A stretch of DNA of 64,000 nucleotides, taken from Marinomonas ushuaiensis DSM 15871 (GTDB lineage Bacteria > Pseudomonadota > Gammaproteobacteria > Pseudomonadales > Marinomonadaceae). Every line of letters starts with the position of its first letter. Within the stretch, counting starts at the first letter, position 1. Of this stretch, positions 1 to 9,604 are shown one piece after another. Location of the stretch: contig NZ_JAMB01000009.1 in the NCBI RefSeq assembly GCF_000521805.1, forward strand, positions 97,609 to 161,608, written 5' to 3'. Below the pieces are notes generated by a model that saw only the letters and a program-made list of their open reading frames with translations, did not search any database and was not told the origin of the DNA. The translations under genes and the position numbers were made by a program.

Positions 1-975
1 CATTTTATCGTCGCAACACCGGGTCGTTTAGTTGATCATTTAAAACAGCGTCATGTCTTTCTCGAAGGGCTGGAACTACTTATTTTGGATGAAGCCGACC
101 GTATGCTGGATTTAGGGTTTGCCGATGCCATGCGTGCCATAAATACTGCAGCAAGTCATCGACAGCGTCAGACTTTATTCTTCTCCGCGACATTGGATAA
201 TACCGATGTTAGTGAAATTGCCGGTGAGTTGTTGCGTGAGCCTTCTCGTGTAGCGGTTGGTCAGGGGTTTGATGAGCATTCAGATATTGGACAGCACATC
301 TTATTGTGCGATCACTTAGATCATAAAGAAGCCTTGTTAAAGCATTTATTGGTTGATCAAGCGATTAAACAGGTGATTGTATTTACCGCAACAAAAAACG
401 ATACCGTTCGCTTATCTGAAATCATTGCAGGTTGGGGGTTAACGACTCAAGCACTTAATGGCAATTTGTCACAAAGTGCCCGCAATAAAACAATGGAAAG
501 TTTTGCTAAAGGTCAATTTGATGTTTTGGTAAGTACTGATGTAGCGTCTCGTGGTTTAGATATCGCTAGCGTCTCTCATGTATTTAATTTTGATTTGCCA
601 AAACAAGCGGAAGAGTTTGTGCATCGTACTGGACGAACTGGTCGCGCGGGTTTTAAAGGCGAAGCTTATTCATTGGTTGGACCTAAAGACTGGGCGAACT
701 TTAAGGCGATTGAGGCCTTTTTACAAAAAACTTTTGATACGGAAGTAGTTGAAGGATTAGAGCCTAAATTTAAAGGATTAATGCCACCAAAACCTGCACG
801 TGCGGTAAGTAAAAAGCCAGCGTCAAAAGTACAAAATAAAATACCCAAGAACTCAGCTAAAAAAGCCACAGGTAAAGCGCGTTTTCATGATAATCAACAA
901 GATGGTTTTGATGCTTTCAAATTACCAACTAAGCGTTTTGAAAAACAAGTAAATACCGACGATGGTGAAGATTAG
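1..975 (+). CDS. DEAD-box ATP-dependent RNA helicase, 5'-truncated by the window edge
   Basis: The frame is open from base 1, so the gene starts before the window; 324 residues of its C-terminal part are visible. They contain the Superfamily 2 helicase motifs in order: TPGRL (Ib), LDEAD (II), SAT (III), VIVFTATKND (IV), STDVASRGLDI (V) and HRTGRTGRAG (VI). The last 80 or so residues form a lysine/alanine-rich tail, as in accessory RNA helicases of the RhlE/SrmB type that help ribosome assembly or RNA decay. The motifs needed for an exact subfamily call (Q motif, Walker A) lie outside the window, so I give no symbol. No clear terminator follows before the next gene. Confidence 0.93.
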   Translation, partial: HFIVATPGRLVDHLKQRHVFLEGLELLILDEADRMLDLGFADAMRAINTAASHRQRQTLFFSATLDNTDVSEIAGELLREPSRVAVGQGFDEHSDIGQHILLCDHLDHKEALLKHLLVDQAIKQVIVFTATKNDTVRLSEIIAGWGLTTQALNGNLSQSARNKTMESFAKGQFDVLVSTDVASRGLDIASVSHVFNFDLPKQAEEFVHRTGRTGRAGFKGEAYSLVGPKDWANFKAIEAFLQKTFDTEVVEGLEPKFKGLMPPKPARAVSKKPASKVQNKIPKNSAKKATGKARFHDNQQDGFDAFKLPTKRFEKQVNTDDGED

Positions 976-1116
976 ATAGTTTGCCACTGTAAAGTATTAA
1001 AGGGTTGCTTAGATTTGTGAGTAAGTATTGTTTTTGATGTTATTAGATTAAAGGTGAGATATATTCACTTTATTGGTTAATTTTGCTAATTCATTGGAGA
1101 TCAGGTTATTAACCGT

Positions 1117-1995
1117 TTGCCCCCACTAAATTCGTTACGATGTTTTGAATCTGCTGCTCGTCATGGCAGTTTTAATAAAGCGGCTAAAGAGATGTCTGTG
1201 ACACCTTCCGCGATTAGCCATCAAATCAAGGGACTGGAAAGTTTTCTAGGCCTTGAATTATTTCGACGGACTAAGCGTAAAGTGATTTTAACGGAAGCAG
1301 GGGAATCTTATCTAAAGCCGATTAAAGCGATTTTTGAGCAGCTAGAAGATGCAACCTCAGAACTCAAAAGTCAGCAAAAATCAGGTTCGTTAAGGTTGGC
1401 GGTAGCGCCTGCATTTTTAACTCGCTGGCTTATGCCACGAATGGAACGTTTTCAAAGTCGTTACCCTGATATTCAAATTGAAATTAGCTCCTCTATCGGT
1501 TTGATCGATTTTTCTGCAAACGATGTTGATATGGCTGTGTATTTTGGTAATGGTGAATGGGAAGGCGTGGATGCTTATTATTTACGTCCTGCTCGATTAG
1601 CTCCTGTCTGTAATCCCAAATTAATAAAGGCCAATCAGCCAATTAATACACCTGAAGATATGAGTTTCTACCCTTTGTTGCATGTTTCGAAACGTAAGGA
1701 TGAATGGCATGATTGGCTACAACAGCATGACCTTGATCCCGTTCGTTTTCGTCGAGGGTTGATGTTCTCTAGTGGCTCTTTGACAGCAGGTGCTGCAGCA
1801 CAAGGTTTAGGCATCTCTTTGTCAGACCCTGAGCTTGTTATGCCAGAAATTGAGGCGGGAACACTAAAGGTGTTGTTTGATCAGCATTTAATTACTAACA
1901 AGTCTTTTTACTTAGTGTATGAAAAACGTCGTTCTGTTACGTCTGCTATGTCAGCGTTTAAAGAGTGGATAATTGAAGAGATGGTGGGTAACTAG
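1117..1995 (+). CDS. LysR-family transcriptional regulator, GcvA-like
   Basis: The protein has an N-terminal winged helix-turn-helix (about residues 1-60; SFNKAAKEMSVTPSAISHQI) followed by a LysR substrate-binding domain. The opening PPLNSLRCFESAARHGSF is typical of the GcvA-like group. The coordinates use a TTG start at 1117, but no ribosome-binding site is correctly spaced for it. An in-frame ATT at 1108 has GGAG at 1096-1099, eight bases upstream, and adds M-N-R before LPPLN, matching the RLPPLN start usual in this group. A stop at 1087-1089 rules out a longer protein. The target genes are unknown. The downstream ppnP is on the same strand but 66 bases away, so co-transcription is uncertain. 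Confidence 0.88.
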   Translation: MPPLNSLRCFESAARHGSFNKAAKEMSVTPSAISHQIKGLESFLGLELFRRTKRKVILTEAGESYLKPIKAIFEQLEDATSELKSQQKSGSLRLAVAPAFLTRWLMPRMERFQSRYPDIQIEISSSIGLIDFSANDVDMAVYFGNGEWEGVDAYYLRPARLAPVCNPKLIKANQPINTPEDMSFYPLLHVSKRKDEWHDWLQQHDLDPVRFRRGLMFSSGSLTAGAAAQGLGISLSDPELVMPEIEAGTLKVLFDQHLITNKSFYLVYEKRRSVTSAMSAFKEWIIEEMVGN

Positions 1996-2061
1996 GTTAT
2001 TTTATTCGTCATAATTGGCGGTTTTGTGGAAGGTTTTTAAAACATAAATGAGAGCTTTTAT

Positions 2062-2352
2062 ATGAACGCAGCGTTAACGGTAAACAGTTATTTTAATGAT
2101 CAAGTAAAATCCATTGCTCTAGATAATGCAGAGGGTACTTCAACTGTTGGTGTTATGGCGGTTGGTGAATATGAATTTGGCACTAGTCAGAGAGAGTATA
2201 TGACGGTTGTTTCTGGTGCTTTAACTGTAAAGCTACCAACAGAGAATGATTGGAAGACTTTTTCAAAAGGCGATCTATTTGTCGTAGAGGCGAACCAGAC
2301 TTTTCAAGTGAAAGTTGAAGAAACCACAGCATACCTCTGCCGTTATGAATAA
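2062..2352 (+). CDS. ppnP: Pyrimidine/purine nucleoside phosphorylase (YaiE/DUF1255 family)
   Basis: The 96-residue protein matches the small one-domain cupin family known as YaiE, UPF0345 or PpnP in length and sequence, including [23 protein letters not shown] and the C-terminal YLCRYE. Members of this family phosphorolyse several nucleosides to the free base and ribose 1-phosphate, which serves nucleoside salvage in the cytoplasm. The ATG follows a GAG-containing leader. The gene is closed by a strong hairpin at 2374-2404 shared with the convergent mltD. Function comes from the family only. Confidence 0.88.
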   Translation: MNAALTVNSYFNDQVKSIALDNAEGTSTVGVMAVGEYEFGTSQREYMTVVSGALTVKLPTENDWKTFSKGDLFVVEANQTFQVKVEETTAYLCRYE

Positions 2353-2373
2353 TCCTTGATTTGCTTTTTACAT

Positions 2374-2404
2374 AAAAAAGGGCTGAAAAATCAGCCCTTT
2401 TTTT
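2374..2404. terminator. Bidirectional intrinsic terminator between ppnP and mltD
   Basis: The stem GGGCTGA / TCAGCCC closes an AAAA loop, with A-run and T-run flanks on either side. It can therefore end transcription from both ppnP (+) and mltD (-). Confidence 0.9.
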
Positions 2405-2432
2405 GTATTTAATATCATGCTTTTTTTCTTGG

Positions 2433-4127
2433 TTACCCGCCAACTACATTAACAAGTAAGGTTACTTTATCCCCTGGCTGAACATATTTCTGGCTGCTAA
2501 CTTTAGGATTCCAACCTTTAATATCATTCACGGACACTTTGAATTTATTAGCAACAACCGCTAATGAATCACCGGAGCGAATGGTGTACACCACTTTTTT
2601 CATTACGCTGCGTGTATTTAATGCGTTTTGAGGGCTAGTTTGTGAGTTGCTTTTTGATTCTTTAGGTTCAAGCCAAACAACCAGTTTTTTGCCTGGAAAT
2701 AATGGATCACCAAGCCCCATACTATTCCAACGAGCAAGTGTTTTGCTGGTTGTGCCGTATTTGTTTGCAATCAACCATAAGCTGTCACCTGATGCGACAG
2801 TGTAGTCGATTTTTATTCTGTTACGACTTGGCGCATTAGATTGTTTAGCTAACAAGCGCTGATGAGAACTTAATGTATAGCTCTCAATATCATTGCCTGC
2901 CACTGGAATCATAAGTTCCTGCCCAACACGTATTAATGAAGACGATATTTTGTTTACGTTTTGTAGAACGCCAACAGTCGTATTATGCTGCTTAGCAACA
3001 AGCAACAAACTGTCTCCTGCTTTTACTGTATAGCGAACCCAAGTTACACGTTCTGTAGGAGGGATCTCTGCTAGCTTAGTTCGGAATTGTTTAGCTTTAC
3101 TAATTGGCATTAGTAATCGATGAGGGCCATCTGGAGATGTCGCCCATTGGTTGAAGCCTGGATTCAGCAGGTATACTTCATCGATGCTTACGCCGGCCAT
3201 TTGAGCAGCTTGCGCTAGATCAAGTTGTCCGCCAATGTTGACTACGTCAAAGTAAGGCTTATTCGGAATAAAATACGTTGAATAGTTGTATTTCTCAGGG
3301 TTTTTAATGATTTTTGCTAGTGCAATAAGTTTTGGGACGTAGGCGCGAGTTTCTCTTGGTAAATCTAAAGACCAAAAGTCGGTTGGTTTACCTGCTTTTT
3401 TATTTTTTCTGATGGCGCGCATAACTGTGCCTTCACCAGAATTATAAGATGCTAGAGCATGCTCCCAATTACCATCAAACATTTTATGTAATCGAGTAAG
3501 GTAGGCGATTGCGGCTTGAGTTGAACCAATAATGTCTCTACGACCGTCATACCACCAAGTTTGATCTAGACCATACATTTGTCCAGTAGATGGAATGAAC
3601 TGCCAAGGACCTGATGCACGTCCATGGCTGTAACCAAAAGGATCGAAACCACTTTCTACGATAGGAAGTAATGCTATTTCAGTAGGAAGTCCGGCTTTTT
3701 CTAATTCATCAACAATGTAATATAGATAGCGCTCACCACGTTTTGATACGCGGTCTAAATAAGACGGGTGAGTGCTGAACCAGCGTAATTGAGAAGACAA
3801 GCGAGGTCGGTCAATATCAATATTCATTTGGTAGCCAGCGCGAACTCTGTCCCAAATATCGTCAGGTTCTTTTGACTTCACTGGCTCTACAGGTTCTTTT
3901 TTCTCAATCGTAGCGTCTGCTAATACTTCTTCTGTTTCTTCTGCAGTTGAGTTGATAGGTGGAACGGTATCTATAACGCCAAGTCGATCTGTGTCTGCAT
4001 CAACAACTTCGACTTCTTCTGATTCTAAAAGCTCAGCAAGATCATTATCTTGTTCTACTTTGGACGTTGTTTGGCAAGCGCTTAGAATTAAGCTTGCAAG
4101 GCAAACCCATAAAATTTTATATATCAT
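2433..4127 (-). CDS. mltD: Membrane-bound lytic murein transglycosylase D, lipoprotein with three LysM repeats
   Basis: This 564-residue enzyme cleaves the MurNAc-GlcNAc bond of peptidoglycan, forming 1,6-anhydro ends. The N-terminus is a lipoprotein signal ending in LSAC (lipidated Cys18), then an acidic linker. The family-1 SLT domain lies at about residues 110-260, with the catalytic Glu158 in IVESGFDP and the motifs GPWQFIPSTG and ALASYNSGEG. Three LysM domains follow, each starting with a YT-x-x-x-GDSL pattern (about 370, 440 and 510 onward). I use the ATG at 4127; a GTG at 4136 would add three residues. It lies downstream of gloB on the same strand, as in E. coli, and probably shares its transcript. 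Confidence 0.95.
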   Translation of the reverse strand: MIYKILWVCLASLILSACQTTSKVEQDNDLAELLESEEVEVVDADTDRLGVIDTVPPINSTAEETEEVLADATIEKKEPVEPVKSKEPDDIWDRVRAGYQMNIDIDRPRLSSQLRWFSTHPSYLDRVSKRGERYLYYIVDELEKAGLPTEIALLPIVESGFDPFGYSHGRASGPWQFIPSTGQMYGLDQTWWYDGRRDIIGSTQAAIAYLTRLHKMFDGNWEHALASYNSGEGTVMRAIRKNKKAGKPTDFWSLDLPRETRAYVPKLIALAKIIKNPEKYNYSTYFIPNKPYFDVVNIGGQLDLAQAAQMAGVSIDEVYLLNPGFNQWATSPDGPHRLLMPISKAKQFRTKLAEIPPTERVTWVRYTVKAGDSLLLVAKQHNTTVGVLQNVNKISSSLIRVGQELMIPVAGNDIESYTLSSHQRLLAKQSNAPSRNRIKIDYTVASGDSLWLIANKYGTTSKTLARWNSMGLGDPLFPGKKLVVWLEPKESKSNSQTSPQNALNTRSVMKKVVYTIRSGDSLAVVANKFKVSVNDIKGWNPKVSSQKYVQPGDKVTLLVNVVGG

Positions 4128-4181
4128 GAAAACCACAAAATTGAATAAAGTTTAGACATTTTAAAGGTGTGGCGGGATAGG

Positions 4182-4955
4182 TCAACTAAAACTATCTTTA
4201 GCTCGACGTACTTGGCTAAATGCAGCGACCGAATCTTCCGTAGGATCTTCTTTAAGTTGTTGTGAGGCATACATTTTAATTGTTTTATTATGAGTGCGTA
4301 AAAAAGGATTGGTTTTTTTCTCTAAACTTAATTCTGTTGGAATGGTTGGCTCATTGTGTGAGCGTTTGTCTTGGCTAATTGTATTGCTTTCTAATAATAT
4401 TTTGTTTTTAGGGTCTAACGATAAAGCAAATCGATAGTTGGCTAGAGTGTATTCATGGGTGCAATAAATTAGTGTGTTGTCTGGGAGTGATGATATTTTT
4501 TCCATGGCCTTTAGCATTTGGGCTGGCGTACCTTCCATAATTCGACCACAGCCACCTTTAAATAAGGTGTCACCACTGAACAAAATTGGCGTTTCTTGTG
4601 CCGAAAAATAACAGAGATGATCAAGTGTATGTCCCGGAGTGGCGATTACTCGAAAGTTTTCTGTGAAAATTTCAATGTGATCTCCTTCTATGACGGGATG
4701 AGTCACAAGCTCAGTTAAGTGTGCAGGTCCGTAAACTCGGCAATATGTTTGTTGTTTAAGTTCTGCAACACCGCCTGTATGATCATAATGATGATGAGTA
4801 ATTAAGATGCCTACTAAGGTTTTTTGATGTTTCTGACAGTATTGTTTTACTACTTTCGCAGAACCTGGATCGACAGCCCAAACATGTGCGCTATCTTTAT
4901 CTTCGATTATCCATATATAATTGTCTTGGAAAGCAGGAAGCGGAAGTATGGTCAT
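4182..4955 (-). CDS. gloB: Hydroxyacylglutathione hydrolase (glyoxalase II)
   Basis: The enzyme hydrolyses S-lactoylglutathione to lactate and glutathione, the last step of methylglyoxal detoxification. The metallo-beta-lactamase fold shows the binuclear metal motif THHHYDH at residues 53-59, followed by GHTLDHLCY, FSGDTLF and CTHEYT. The open frame extends upstream to a GTG at 5024, but MTILPLPAFQDNYIW at 4955 is the conserved family N-terminus and gives 257 residues, close to the usual length. It is divergent from the methyltransferase gene at 5051 and leads into mltD. Confidence 0.95.
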   Translation of the reverse strand: MTILPLPAFQDNYIWIIEDKDSAHVWAVDPGSAKVVKQYCQKHQKTLVGILITHHHYDHTGGVAELKQQTYCRVYGPAHLTELVTHPVIEGDHIEIFTENFRVIATPGHTLDHLCYFSAQETPILFSGDTLFKGGCGRIMEGTPAQMLKAMEKISSLPDNTLIYCTHEYTLANYRFALSLDPKNKILLESNTISQDKRSHNEPTIPTELSLEKKTNPFLRTHNKTIKMYASQQLKEDPTEDSVAAFSQVRRAKDSFS

Positions 4956-5050
4956 ATATTGTCTACTTTTATAGGTTTTTTGCATTTCAGATGACGCGCC
5001 ATAAGAAAAATGAAGCACCGTCACGCGGTTTTAAATAGAGAATTCATTGT

Positions 5051-5791
5051 ATGTTGGATGATCAATCAAGACAATTTTTTCAGACTTGGTATAAGACTGA
5101 TTTAGGAAGTGATTTACTGGAATTGGAGTTGGCAGAAATTGAATCTGAGCTCGATTTTTCTGTAGGTTATTATCTGGTTACTCAGTCTCCATTAATGACG
5201 TTATCTCTAAAAAATCATCGACTTAGGGAAAGTATTTCTCTTGCTCCCACTCTAGAGTTTGGCGCACCTTCAAATACCATAGTTGCAAAATCAAGTGAAC
5301 TTCCTTTTGAATCTGATGGTGTTGATATTCATGTCTTTCACCATACGTTAGATATTTCAGCCACTCCTCATGATGATTTACGAGAAGCTGCAAGAACCTT
5401 ATTGCCTAGTGGTAAGCTAATTATTATTGGTTTTAATCCTTTGGGTTTGTGGGGCTTTTGTCGTTTATTTACGCCACGAATAAAGGCACCTTGGTGCGGT
5501 CGATTTATTGCTCATCACCGTTTGGAGGATTGGTTAAAAGTTGCTGGACTGACTCTAGAATCTAAGCGATTTATTTATTATAAGCCTCCTGTTCAAAACA
5601 AAAAGTGGCGATTGCGTTTTAAGTGGCTTGAAAAAATATTAAAGCCACTTAAATTACTTTTTAGTGGTGTTTATGTCATGACAGCGACGAAACATGAGAA
5701 ACGTTATATTCCGTTAAAACCTCGTTGGTCTGGGACTCGAGTGAGAGTGCCGCCATTAACAAAACCAACAGCAAAAGAGATGAAAGAGTGA
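5051..5791 (+). CDS. Class I SAM-dependent methyltransferase, YafS-like
   Basis: This 246-residue protein has the order of a class I methyltransferase: a degenerate SAM-binding N-terminal part, an acidic segment [18 protein letters not shown] (about 95-112) resembling motif II, and the strand-loop [15 protein letters not shown]. Position decides the call: it lies between gloB and rnhA, where E. coli has yafS. The stop overlaps the rnhA GTG start, so the two are probably translationally coupled. The substrate is unknown. The first SAM motif is weak. Confidence 0.78.
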   Translation: MLDDQSRQFFQTWYKTDLGSDLLELELAEIESELDFSVGYYLVTQSPLMTLSLKNHRLRESISLAPTLEFGAPSNTIVAKSSELPFESDGVDIHVFHHTLDISATPHDDLREAARTLLPSGKLIIIGFNPLGLWGFCRLFTPRIKAPWCGRFIAHHRLEDWLKVAGLTLESKRFIYYKPPVQNKKWRLRFKWLEKILKPLKLLFSGVYVMTATKHEKRYIPLKPRWSGTRVRVPPLTKPTAKEMKE

Positions 5792-6231
5792 AAGATGTAA
5801 TTATGTACACTGATGGTGCTTGCAAAGGCAATCCAGGGATTGGCGGTTGGGGTGCTTGGCTGGCTTTTGGCGAGCATGAAAAGCGTTTGTGTGGCGGTGA
5901 ACATGACACCACAAACAACCGAATGGAGTTGATGGGGGCGATAGAAGGTCTGCGAGCGTTAAAAGAAAAGTGCTCAGTAACCTTATACACAGACTCCTCT
6001 TATGTTCAGAAAGGCATTACAGAATGGCTGGCTGGTTGGAAGCGCAAAGGTTGGATGACAGCTTCGAGGCAACCGGTTAAAAATAAGGACTTATGGCAGG
6101 TTTTAGATGAGCAATGTCAAAGGCATGATGTGACTTGGAAGTGGGTTAAAGGTCACGCAGGGATAGAAGGTAATGAAATTGCTGACGATCTAGCTAACCA
6201 GGGTATTGAGGAGTTAAGGGCTGCATCATGA
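5788..6231 (+). CDS. rnhA: Ribonuclease HI
   Basis: The enzyme cuts RNA in RNA-DNA hybrids, removing primers and R-loops. The catalytic acidic residues occur in [28 protein letters not shown] and NEIADDLA, and the basic handle region [12 protein letters not shown] is present. I choose the GTG at 5788, which overlaps the preceding stop as GTGA and gives [10 protein letters not shown], matching the family N-terminus; an in-frame ATG lies at 5803. The longer frame from 5725 would overlap the methyltransferase heavily. The stop overlaps the dnaQ ATG. Confidence 0.95.
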   Translation: MKDVIMYTDGACKGNPGIGGWGAWLAFGEHEKRLCGGEHDTTNNRMELMGAIEGLRALKEKCSVTLYTDSSYVQKGITEWLAGWKRKGWMTASRQPVKNKDLWQVLDEQCQRHDVTWKWVKGHAGIEGNEIADDLANQGIEELRAAS

Positions 6232-6941
6232 GACAGGTTATTCTTGATACTGAAACAACTGGTATTGACCCTAAGCAAGGCCATCGTATTATCGAAATTG
6301 GTTGTGTAGAGATGATAGGTCGTAAGCTAACGAAGCGGCATTTTCACGTGTACATTAATCCTGATAGAGAGGTAGAGGCAGAAGCTTTTCGAGTACATGG
6401 TATTAGTGATGAATTTCTTTCTGATAAACCTCGCTTTCATGAAATCGCTCAAGAGTTTTTTGATTTTATAAAAGGTGCTGAATTGATTATCCATAACGCG
6501 CCTTTTGATATTGGTTTTATGGATCATGAGTTTGCTCGAATTGGCGGTTATCCAAAAACGGCAGAAGTGTGTGGTGTTTTTGATAGTTTAGTTTACGCAC
6601 GAAAAAAACATCCAGGTCAAAAAAACAATCTAGATATTCTATGTCGACGCTATGGTATCGATAACTCACATCGAGAGTTACACGGCGCTCTTTTGGATGC
6701 TGAAATTCTTGCTGATGTGTATTTATTAATGACCGGTGGTCAGACCAGTTTAGGTTTGGCGAACAGTTCTGATTCAGATTCTAAAGAAGAAGGTGATGTC
6801 GGCGAAATTCGTCGTGTTGCGGCTGGGCGTCCGGCGTTAAAAGTAATTAAAGCAAATGAAAATGAAATGAAAGTGCATGAAGAGCGTTTGGATTTAATAG
6901 ATAAAAAATCAGGTCAATCTGTTTGGCGAATTAAGCATTAA
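6228..6941 (+). CDS. dnaQ: DNA polymerase III epsilon subunit (proofreading 3'-5' exonuclease)
   Basis: Epsilon proofreads for the replicative polymerase within the core with alpha and theta. The DEDDh exonuclease motifs are complete: DTETTG (Asp7, Glu9), [14 protein letters not shown] and [14 protein letters not shown]. The C-terminal part beyond about residue 185 is a flexible linker that ends in a short segment expected to bind the polymerase alpha subunit. The ATG overlaps the rnhA stop (ATGA). Divergent transcription of rnhA and dnaQ is known in E. coli; here both genes are on the same strand and in tandem. Confidence 0.96.
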   Translation: MRQVILDTETTGIDPKQGHRIIEIGCVEMIGRKLTKRHFHVYINPDREVEAEAFRVHGISDEFLSDKPRFHEIAQEFFDFIKGAELIIHNAPFDIGFMDHEFARIGGYPKTAEVCGVFDSLVYARKKHPGQKNNLDILCRRYGIDNSHRELHGALLDAEILADVYLLMTGGQTSLGLANSSDSDSKEEGDVGEIRRVAAGRPALKVIKANENEMKVHEERLDLIDKKSGQSVWRIKH

Positions 6942-6996
6942 CTAGATGTGTAAGTTGCTGCGGATTGATTGCTTTTCAAGAAGTATAAGCGTTGAA

Positions 6997-7031
6997 AAAT
7001 AAACTCTAGTCAGTAAATATAGAGTTTATTT
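6997..7031 (+). terminator. Probable terminator after dnaQ
   Basis: A perfect 12-base stem, AAATAAACTCTA paired with TAGAGTTTATTT, encloses an 11-base loop and runs into a T-rich segment. Confidence 0.7.
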
Positions 7032-7041
7032 TCTTCAGCTT

Positions 7042-7063
7042 AAAGCCTGCATAGGCAGGCTTT
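7042..7063. terminator. Second hairpin between the convergent dnaQ and psd genes
   Basis: The stem AAAGCCTGC / GCAGGCTTT has a four-base loop, with T-rich sequence on the right and A-rich sequence on the left. It could stop transcription from either side. Confidence 0.6.
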
Positions 7064-7108
7064 GTTTGAGGTGGTTAATCAAATACCAAAAAAATGCTAA
7101 AAACTAAA

Positions 7109-7987
7109 TTATTCAGTTTTTTCACTAAGTACTTTACCAAATTTCATACCCATTTTAGTTGGGGTTTCAGCCGTTAGGGATTCTTCCCACTGAATTGCAT
7201 CTTTTCCAAATAAAACGATGGCTGTCGACCCAAGTTTGAATCGACCCATTTCTTCGCCTTTTTTGATTTCAATGTTGTTTAATTCTTCGTAATCCCAAGT
7301 GACTGCGTTTTTGTTAAACGGTGTAACTTGTCCTGTCCAAACGGTTTCTATGCTGGCAACAATCATTGCACCAACAAGTATGACTGCCATAGGGCCAGCT
7401 TCGGTATCAAACAAACAAACAGTACGTTCATTACGAGCAAATACATTTGGTATTTGTTCTGCAGTGACTTTATTGACTGAAAACAGTTTTCCGGGAATGT
7501 GGATCATTTTGGTAAGTTTGCCAGTCATCGGCATGTGAACTCGATGATAATCCTTCGGAGATAAGTAAACGGTCGCAAAAGAGCCGCCAAGAAATTGATC
7601 GGATAGAGAGGCGTCGCCACCTAGTAATGTTGTTAAGCTGTAATGATGGCCTTTAGCTTGAAAAATTGTACCGTGCTCTATGTTCCCTAGTTGGCTAACC
7701 GCACCGTCAGCAGGGCAGGCTATGCTATTTTTTTCGTCACAAATTGGGCGAAGTTCAGGGCGAATGGCGCGAGTGAAAAAATCATTGAAGTTGCGATAAG
7801 ACAAAGCGTCACTATTAATGGCTTCAGACATATCTACTTGGTATTTTTTTACAAATTGGCTAATAAATGTGTTTTTTACCCAATTATTCTCACACTCCGC
7901 TATTTTTCCTATAGTGCGAGACAATGTTTTTTGAGGGGTGATGTGTTGTGCAAATGCAAAAAGTTGATCTTTAGTCACTTGTTTCAT
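7109..7987 (-). CDS. psd: Phosphatidylserine decarboxylase proenzyme
   Basis: This inner-membrane enzyme makes phosphatidylethanolamine from phosphatidylserine. The proenzyme cleaves itself at a serine to form a pyruvoyl cofactor; the LGST site is present with Ser254. Other family segments are PADGAVSQLG, FLGGSFATVYLSPKDYHRVHMP and VGAMIVASIETVW. The length of 292 fits the bacterial type I enzyme. It starts 15 bases after the HDOD gene on the same strand, suggesting a two-gene transcript. The neighbourhood with rsgA and orn is conserved in Pseudomonas. Confidence 0.96.
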   Translation of the reverse strand: MKQVTKDQLFAFAQHITPQKTLSRTIGKIAECENNWVKNTFISQFVKKYQVDMSEAINSDALSYRNFNDFFTRAIRPELRPICDEKNSIACPADGAVSQLGNIEHGTIFQAKGHHYSLTTLLGGDASLSDQFLGGSFATVYLSPKDYHRVHMPMTGKLTKMIHIPGKLFSVNKVTAEQIPNVFARNERTVCLFDTEAGPMAVILVGAMIVASIETVWTGQVTPFNKNAVTWDYEELNNIEIKKGEEMGRFKLGSTAIVLFGKDAIQWEESLTAETPTKMGMKFGKVLSEKTE

Positions 7988-8002
7988 CCTGATGTTGGCG
8001 AT

Positions 8003-9484
8003 TTATATAATGTTGTGGCTGATTAAAGACACAATCTGTTTAAGGTTTTTATAATCTTTTTCATTAAACTCTATGCGTGTTTCTAACCAAAATATAATCA
8101 TTTCATTTTTTGATACGGATGTAGATGCAAGAATGAGGTGACTGCTTGTGTCAATTATTTGGTCTGAAGTGTGTGGAAGGTCTTTCAGTAATTCTTCAAG
8201 CTTTTGACCAAATAGATGTGTCGCAGATTTTCTACTTGATAGCTTCTTAAATACATTTGATGGCGCATTCCACCGAATGGATTTTATGGTTTCTATATTG
8301 TAACCAGATTGAAAAATAGGCTGTGTTTTGTTAATTGAATGCTTGAAAATAATACAGTGCTGCATATTCGGAATGGTTTGTTGTATTGTTTTTAACGCCA
8401 AGCTTGCTTTGAGTTTTATGTCTAATAGATCGTTATTGCTAACTGTTTTTTTCAATGTGGCTAGAGGTGATAGTGGTTTCTTGGTGACTTTTTTCTTGAT
8501 AAATAGCTCTGGATCTAGGAGTTGAAATGCAAGAGGGATCTTTCCGCCCATGTTATATAAAGTGGCTGCTTCGGTGCTTGCTAAATGTGCGATCTGAATA
8601 ACTTCACCTAGACGACGGCGCATAACTGTCGCAACAACACGATAGTAGAAAGGAAGCTTTTTTGAATTCCAGCCCATCAGATTGGCTTCGCGCGCTACTT
8701 GAGTTGCGCAGTAAGTAAAAATCAGAGGGTTGTTTGCCAGGATGGTAAGTCTTTTCTCTTCAATGAAGCCAGGTAATTCATCTAGATGGTGTGCTAAATG
8801 GGCTAGCTCTTGTCGTTCTTTATTGTTTGGGATGTGTTTAGTAAGGAAGGAATCTATGATTCCATTTGATGTATTCCAATACAGACACATATGAACGGTT
8901 AGTTCATCAATGTGGCAACCTAGAACGCTAAGTTCTGCTTGGCTTGATTTTTCACCTTGTATTATTTTTTGAGAGATTTCAGTCATCAAAGGATAGGCAT
9001 AAAACCATAGCAGCCATCTTACGGAATCTCTAAACAGGGTGGTCCAGAAAATATCGTCTTCATGACTGGATACATTTTTTATCGCCCAGTATTTTGCAAT
9101 GCTCGCGGCTTCATAACTGGTTTGTACCTGATTTAAAAAAGCGACTAAATGTGGTGGATGGTTTTTATTTTTCGAGTTGTATGGGGTAAAACGAGTGAAA
9201 AGTCTTGTAATGCCCTTCATACCAATCATAGAGGCGGCATGTAATGGTGTTTTGATTTGGCTGGTTTGATTTAATGTGATGCGGTTTGCTTCATTAAGTA
9301 TGGTAAAAGCGAGCATCGGGTCGGACGCGATGTTAGTTTGCATTCCATCAAGCGTATCGAGAGTCTCTTCTGTTCTTTTAATCTGAGTCTTTAAACGAGC
9401 TAAATTAACAGACTTAACTGGGAATTTTTTATTTTTTAAAAAATGTAGCCATTCATTTAGGCTAGAAGGTGACTTGTCTTTCAT
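8003..9484 (-). CDS. HDOD-domain signalling protein
   Basis: The 493-residue protein carries an HDOD domain over roughly residues 18-230. The diagnostic part runs from SDPMLAFTILNEANR through TPLHAASMIGMKGITRLFTRF, with degenerate metal-site residues as usual in this non-catalytic relative of HD phosphohydrolases. Residues after about 350 look like a poorly conserved GAF-type sensor fold, which is a weak inference. HDOD proteins are linked to motility, biofilm and stress signalling, but no specific role can be assigned. It is divergent from motA and upstream of psd; Pseudomonas genomes have a similar gene at this site. Confidence 0.8.
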   Translation of the reverse strand: MKDKSPSSLNEWLHFLKNKKFPVKSVNLARLKTQIKRTEETLDTLDGMQTNIASDPMLAFTILNEANRITLNQTSQIKTPLHAASMIGMKGITRLFTRFTPYNSKNKNHPPHLVAFLNQVQTSYEAASIAKYWAIKNVSSHEDDIFWTTLFRDSVRWLLWFYAYPLMTEISQKIIQGEKSSQAELSVLGCHIDELTVHMCLYWNTSNGIIDSFLTKHIPNNKERQELAHLAHHLDELPGFIEEKRLTILANNPLIFTYCATQVAREANLMGWNSKKLPFYYRVVATVMRRRLGEVIQIAHLASTEAATLYNMGGKIPLAFQLLDPELFIKKKVTKKPLSPLATLKKTVSNNDLLDIKLKASLALKTIQQTIPNMQHCIIFKHSINKTQPIFQSGYNIETIKSIRWNAPSNVFKKLSSRKSATHLFGQKLEELLKDLPHTSDQIIDTSSHLILASTSVSKNEMIIFWLETRIEFNEKDYKNLKQIVSLISHNII

Positions 9485-9604
9485 AGCTGGTTACATTAAA
9501 GGCTCTGTTATTTGTGCGTTTAAAGCGTTCTTATGTTTTTGATCTCATTCATCATACTGTATATTGAGGTGAGAGCATACATTGTAAGTATTAAGGAAGA
9601 GTAT

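Noticed and set aside
3952..4155. A serine/threonine-rich frame opposite the mltD start
   Set aside because: It is the antisense of the acidic MltD linker and lies fully within a well-supported gene.
5676..5990. Minus-strand frames opposite the end of the methyltransferase gene and rnhA
   Set aside because: They have low-complexity composition and lie opposite conserved catalytic motifs of RNase HI.
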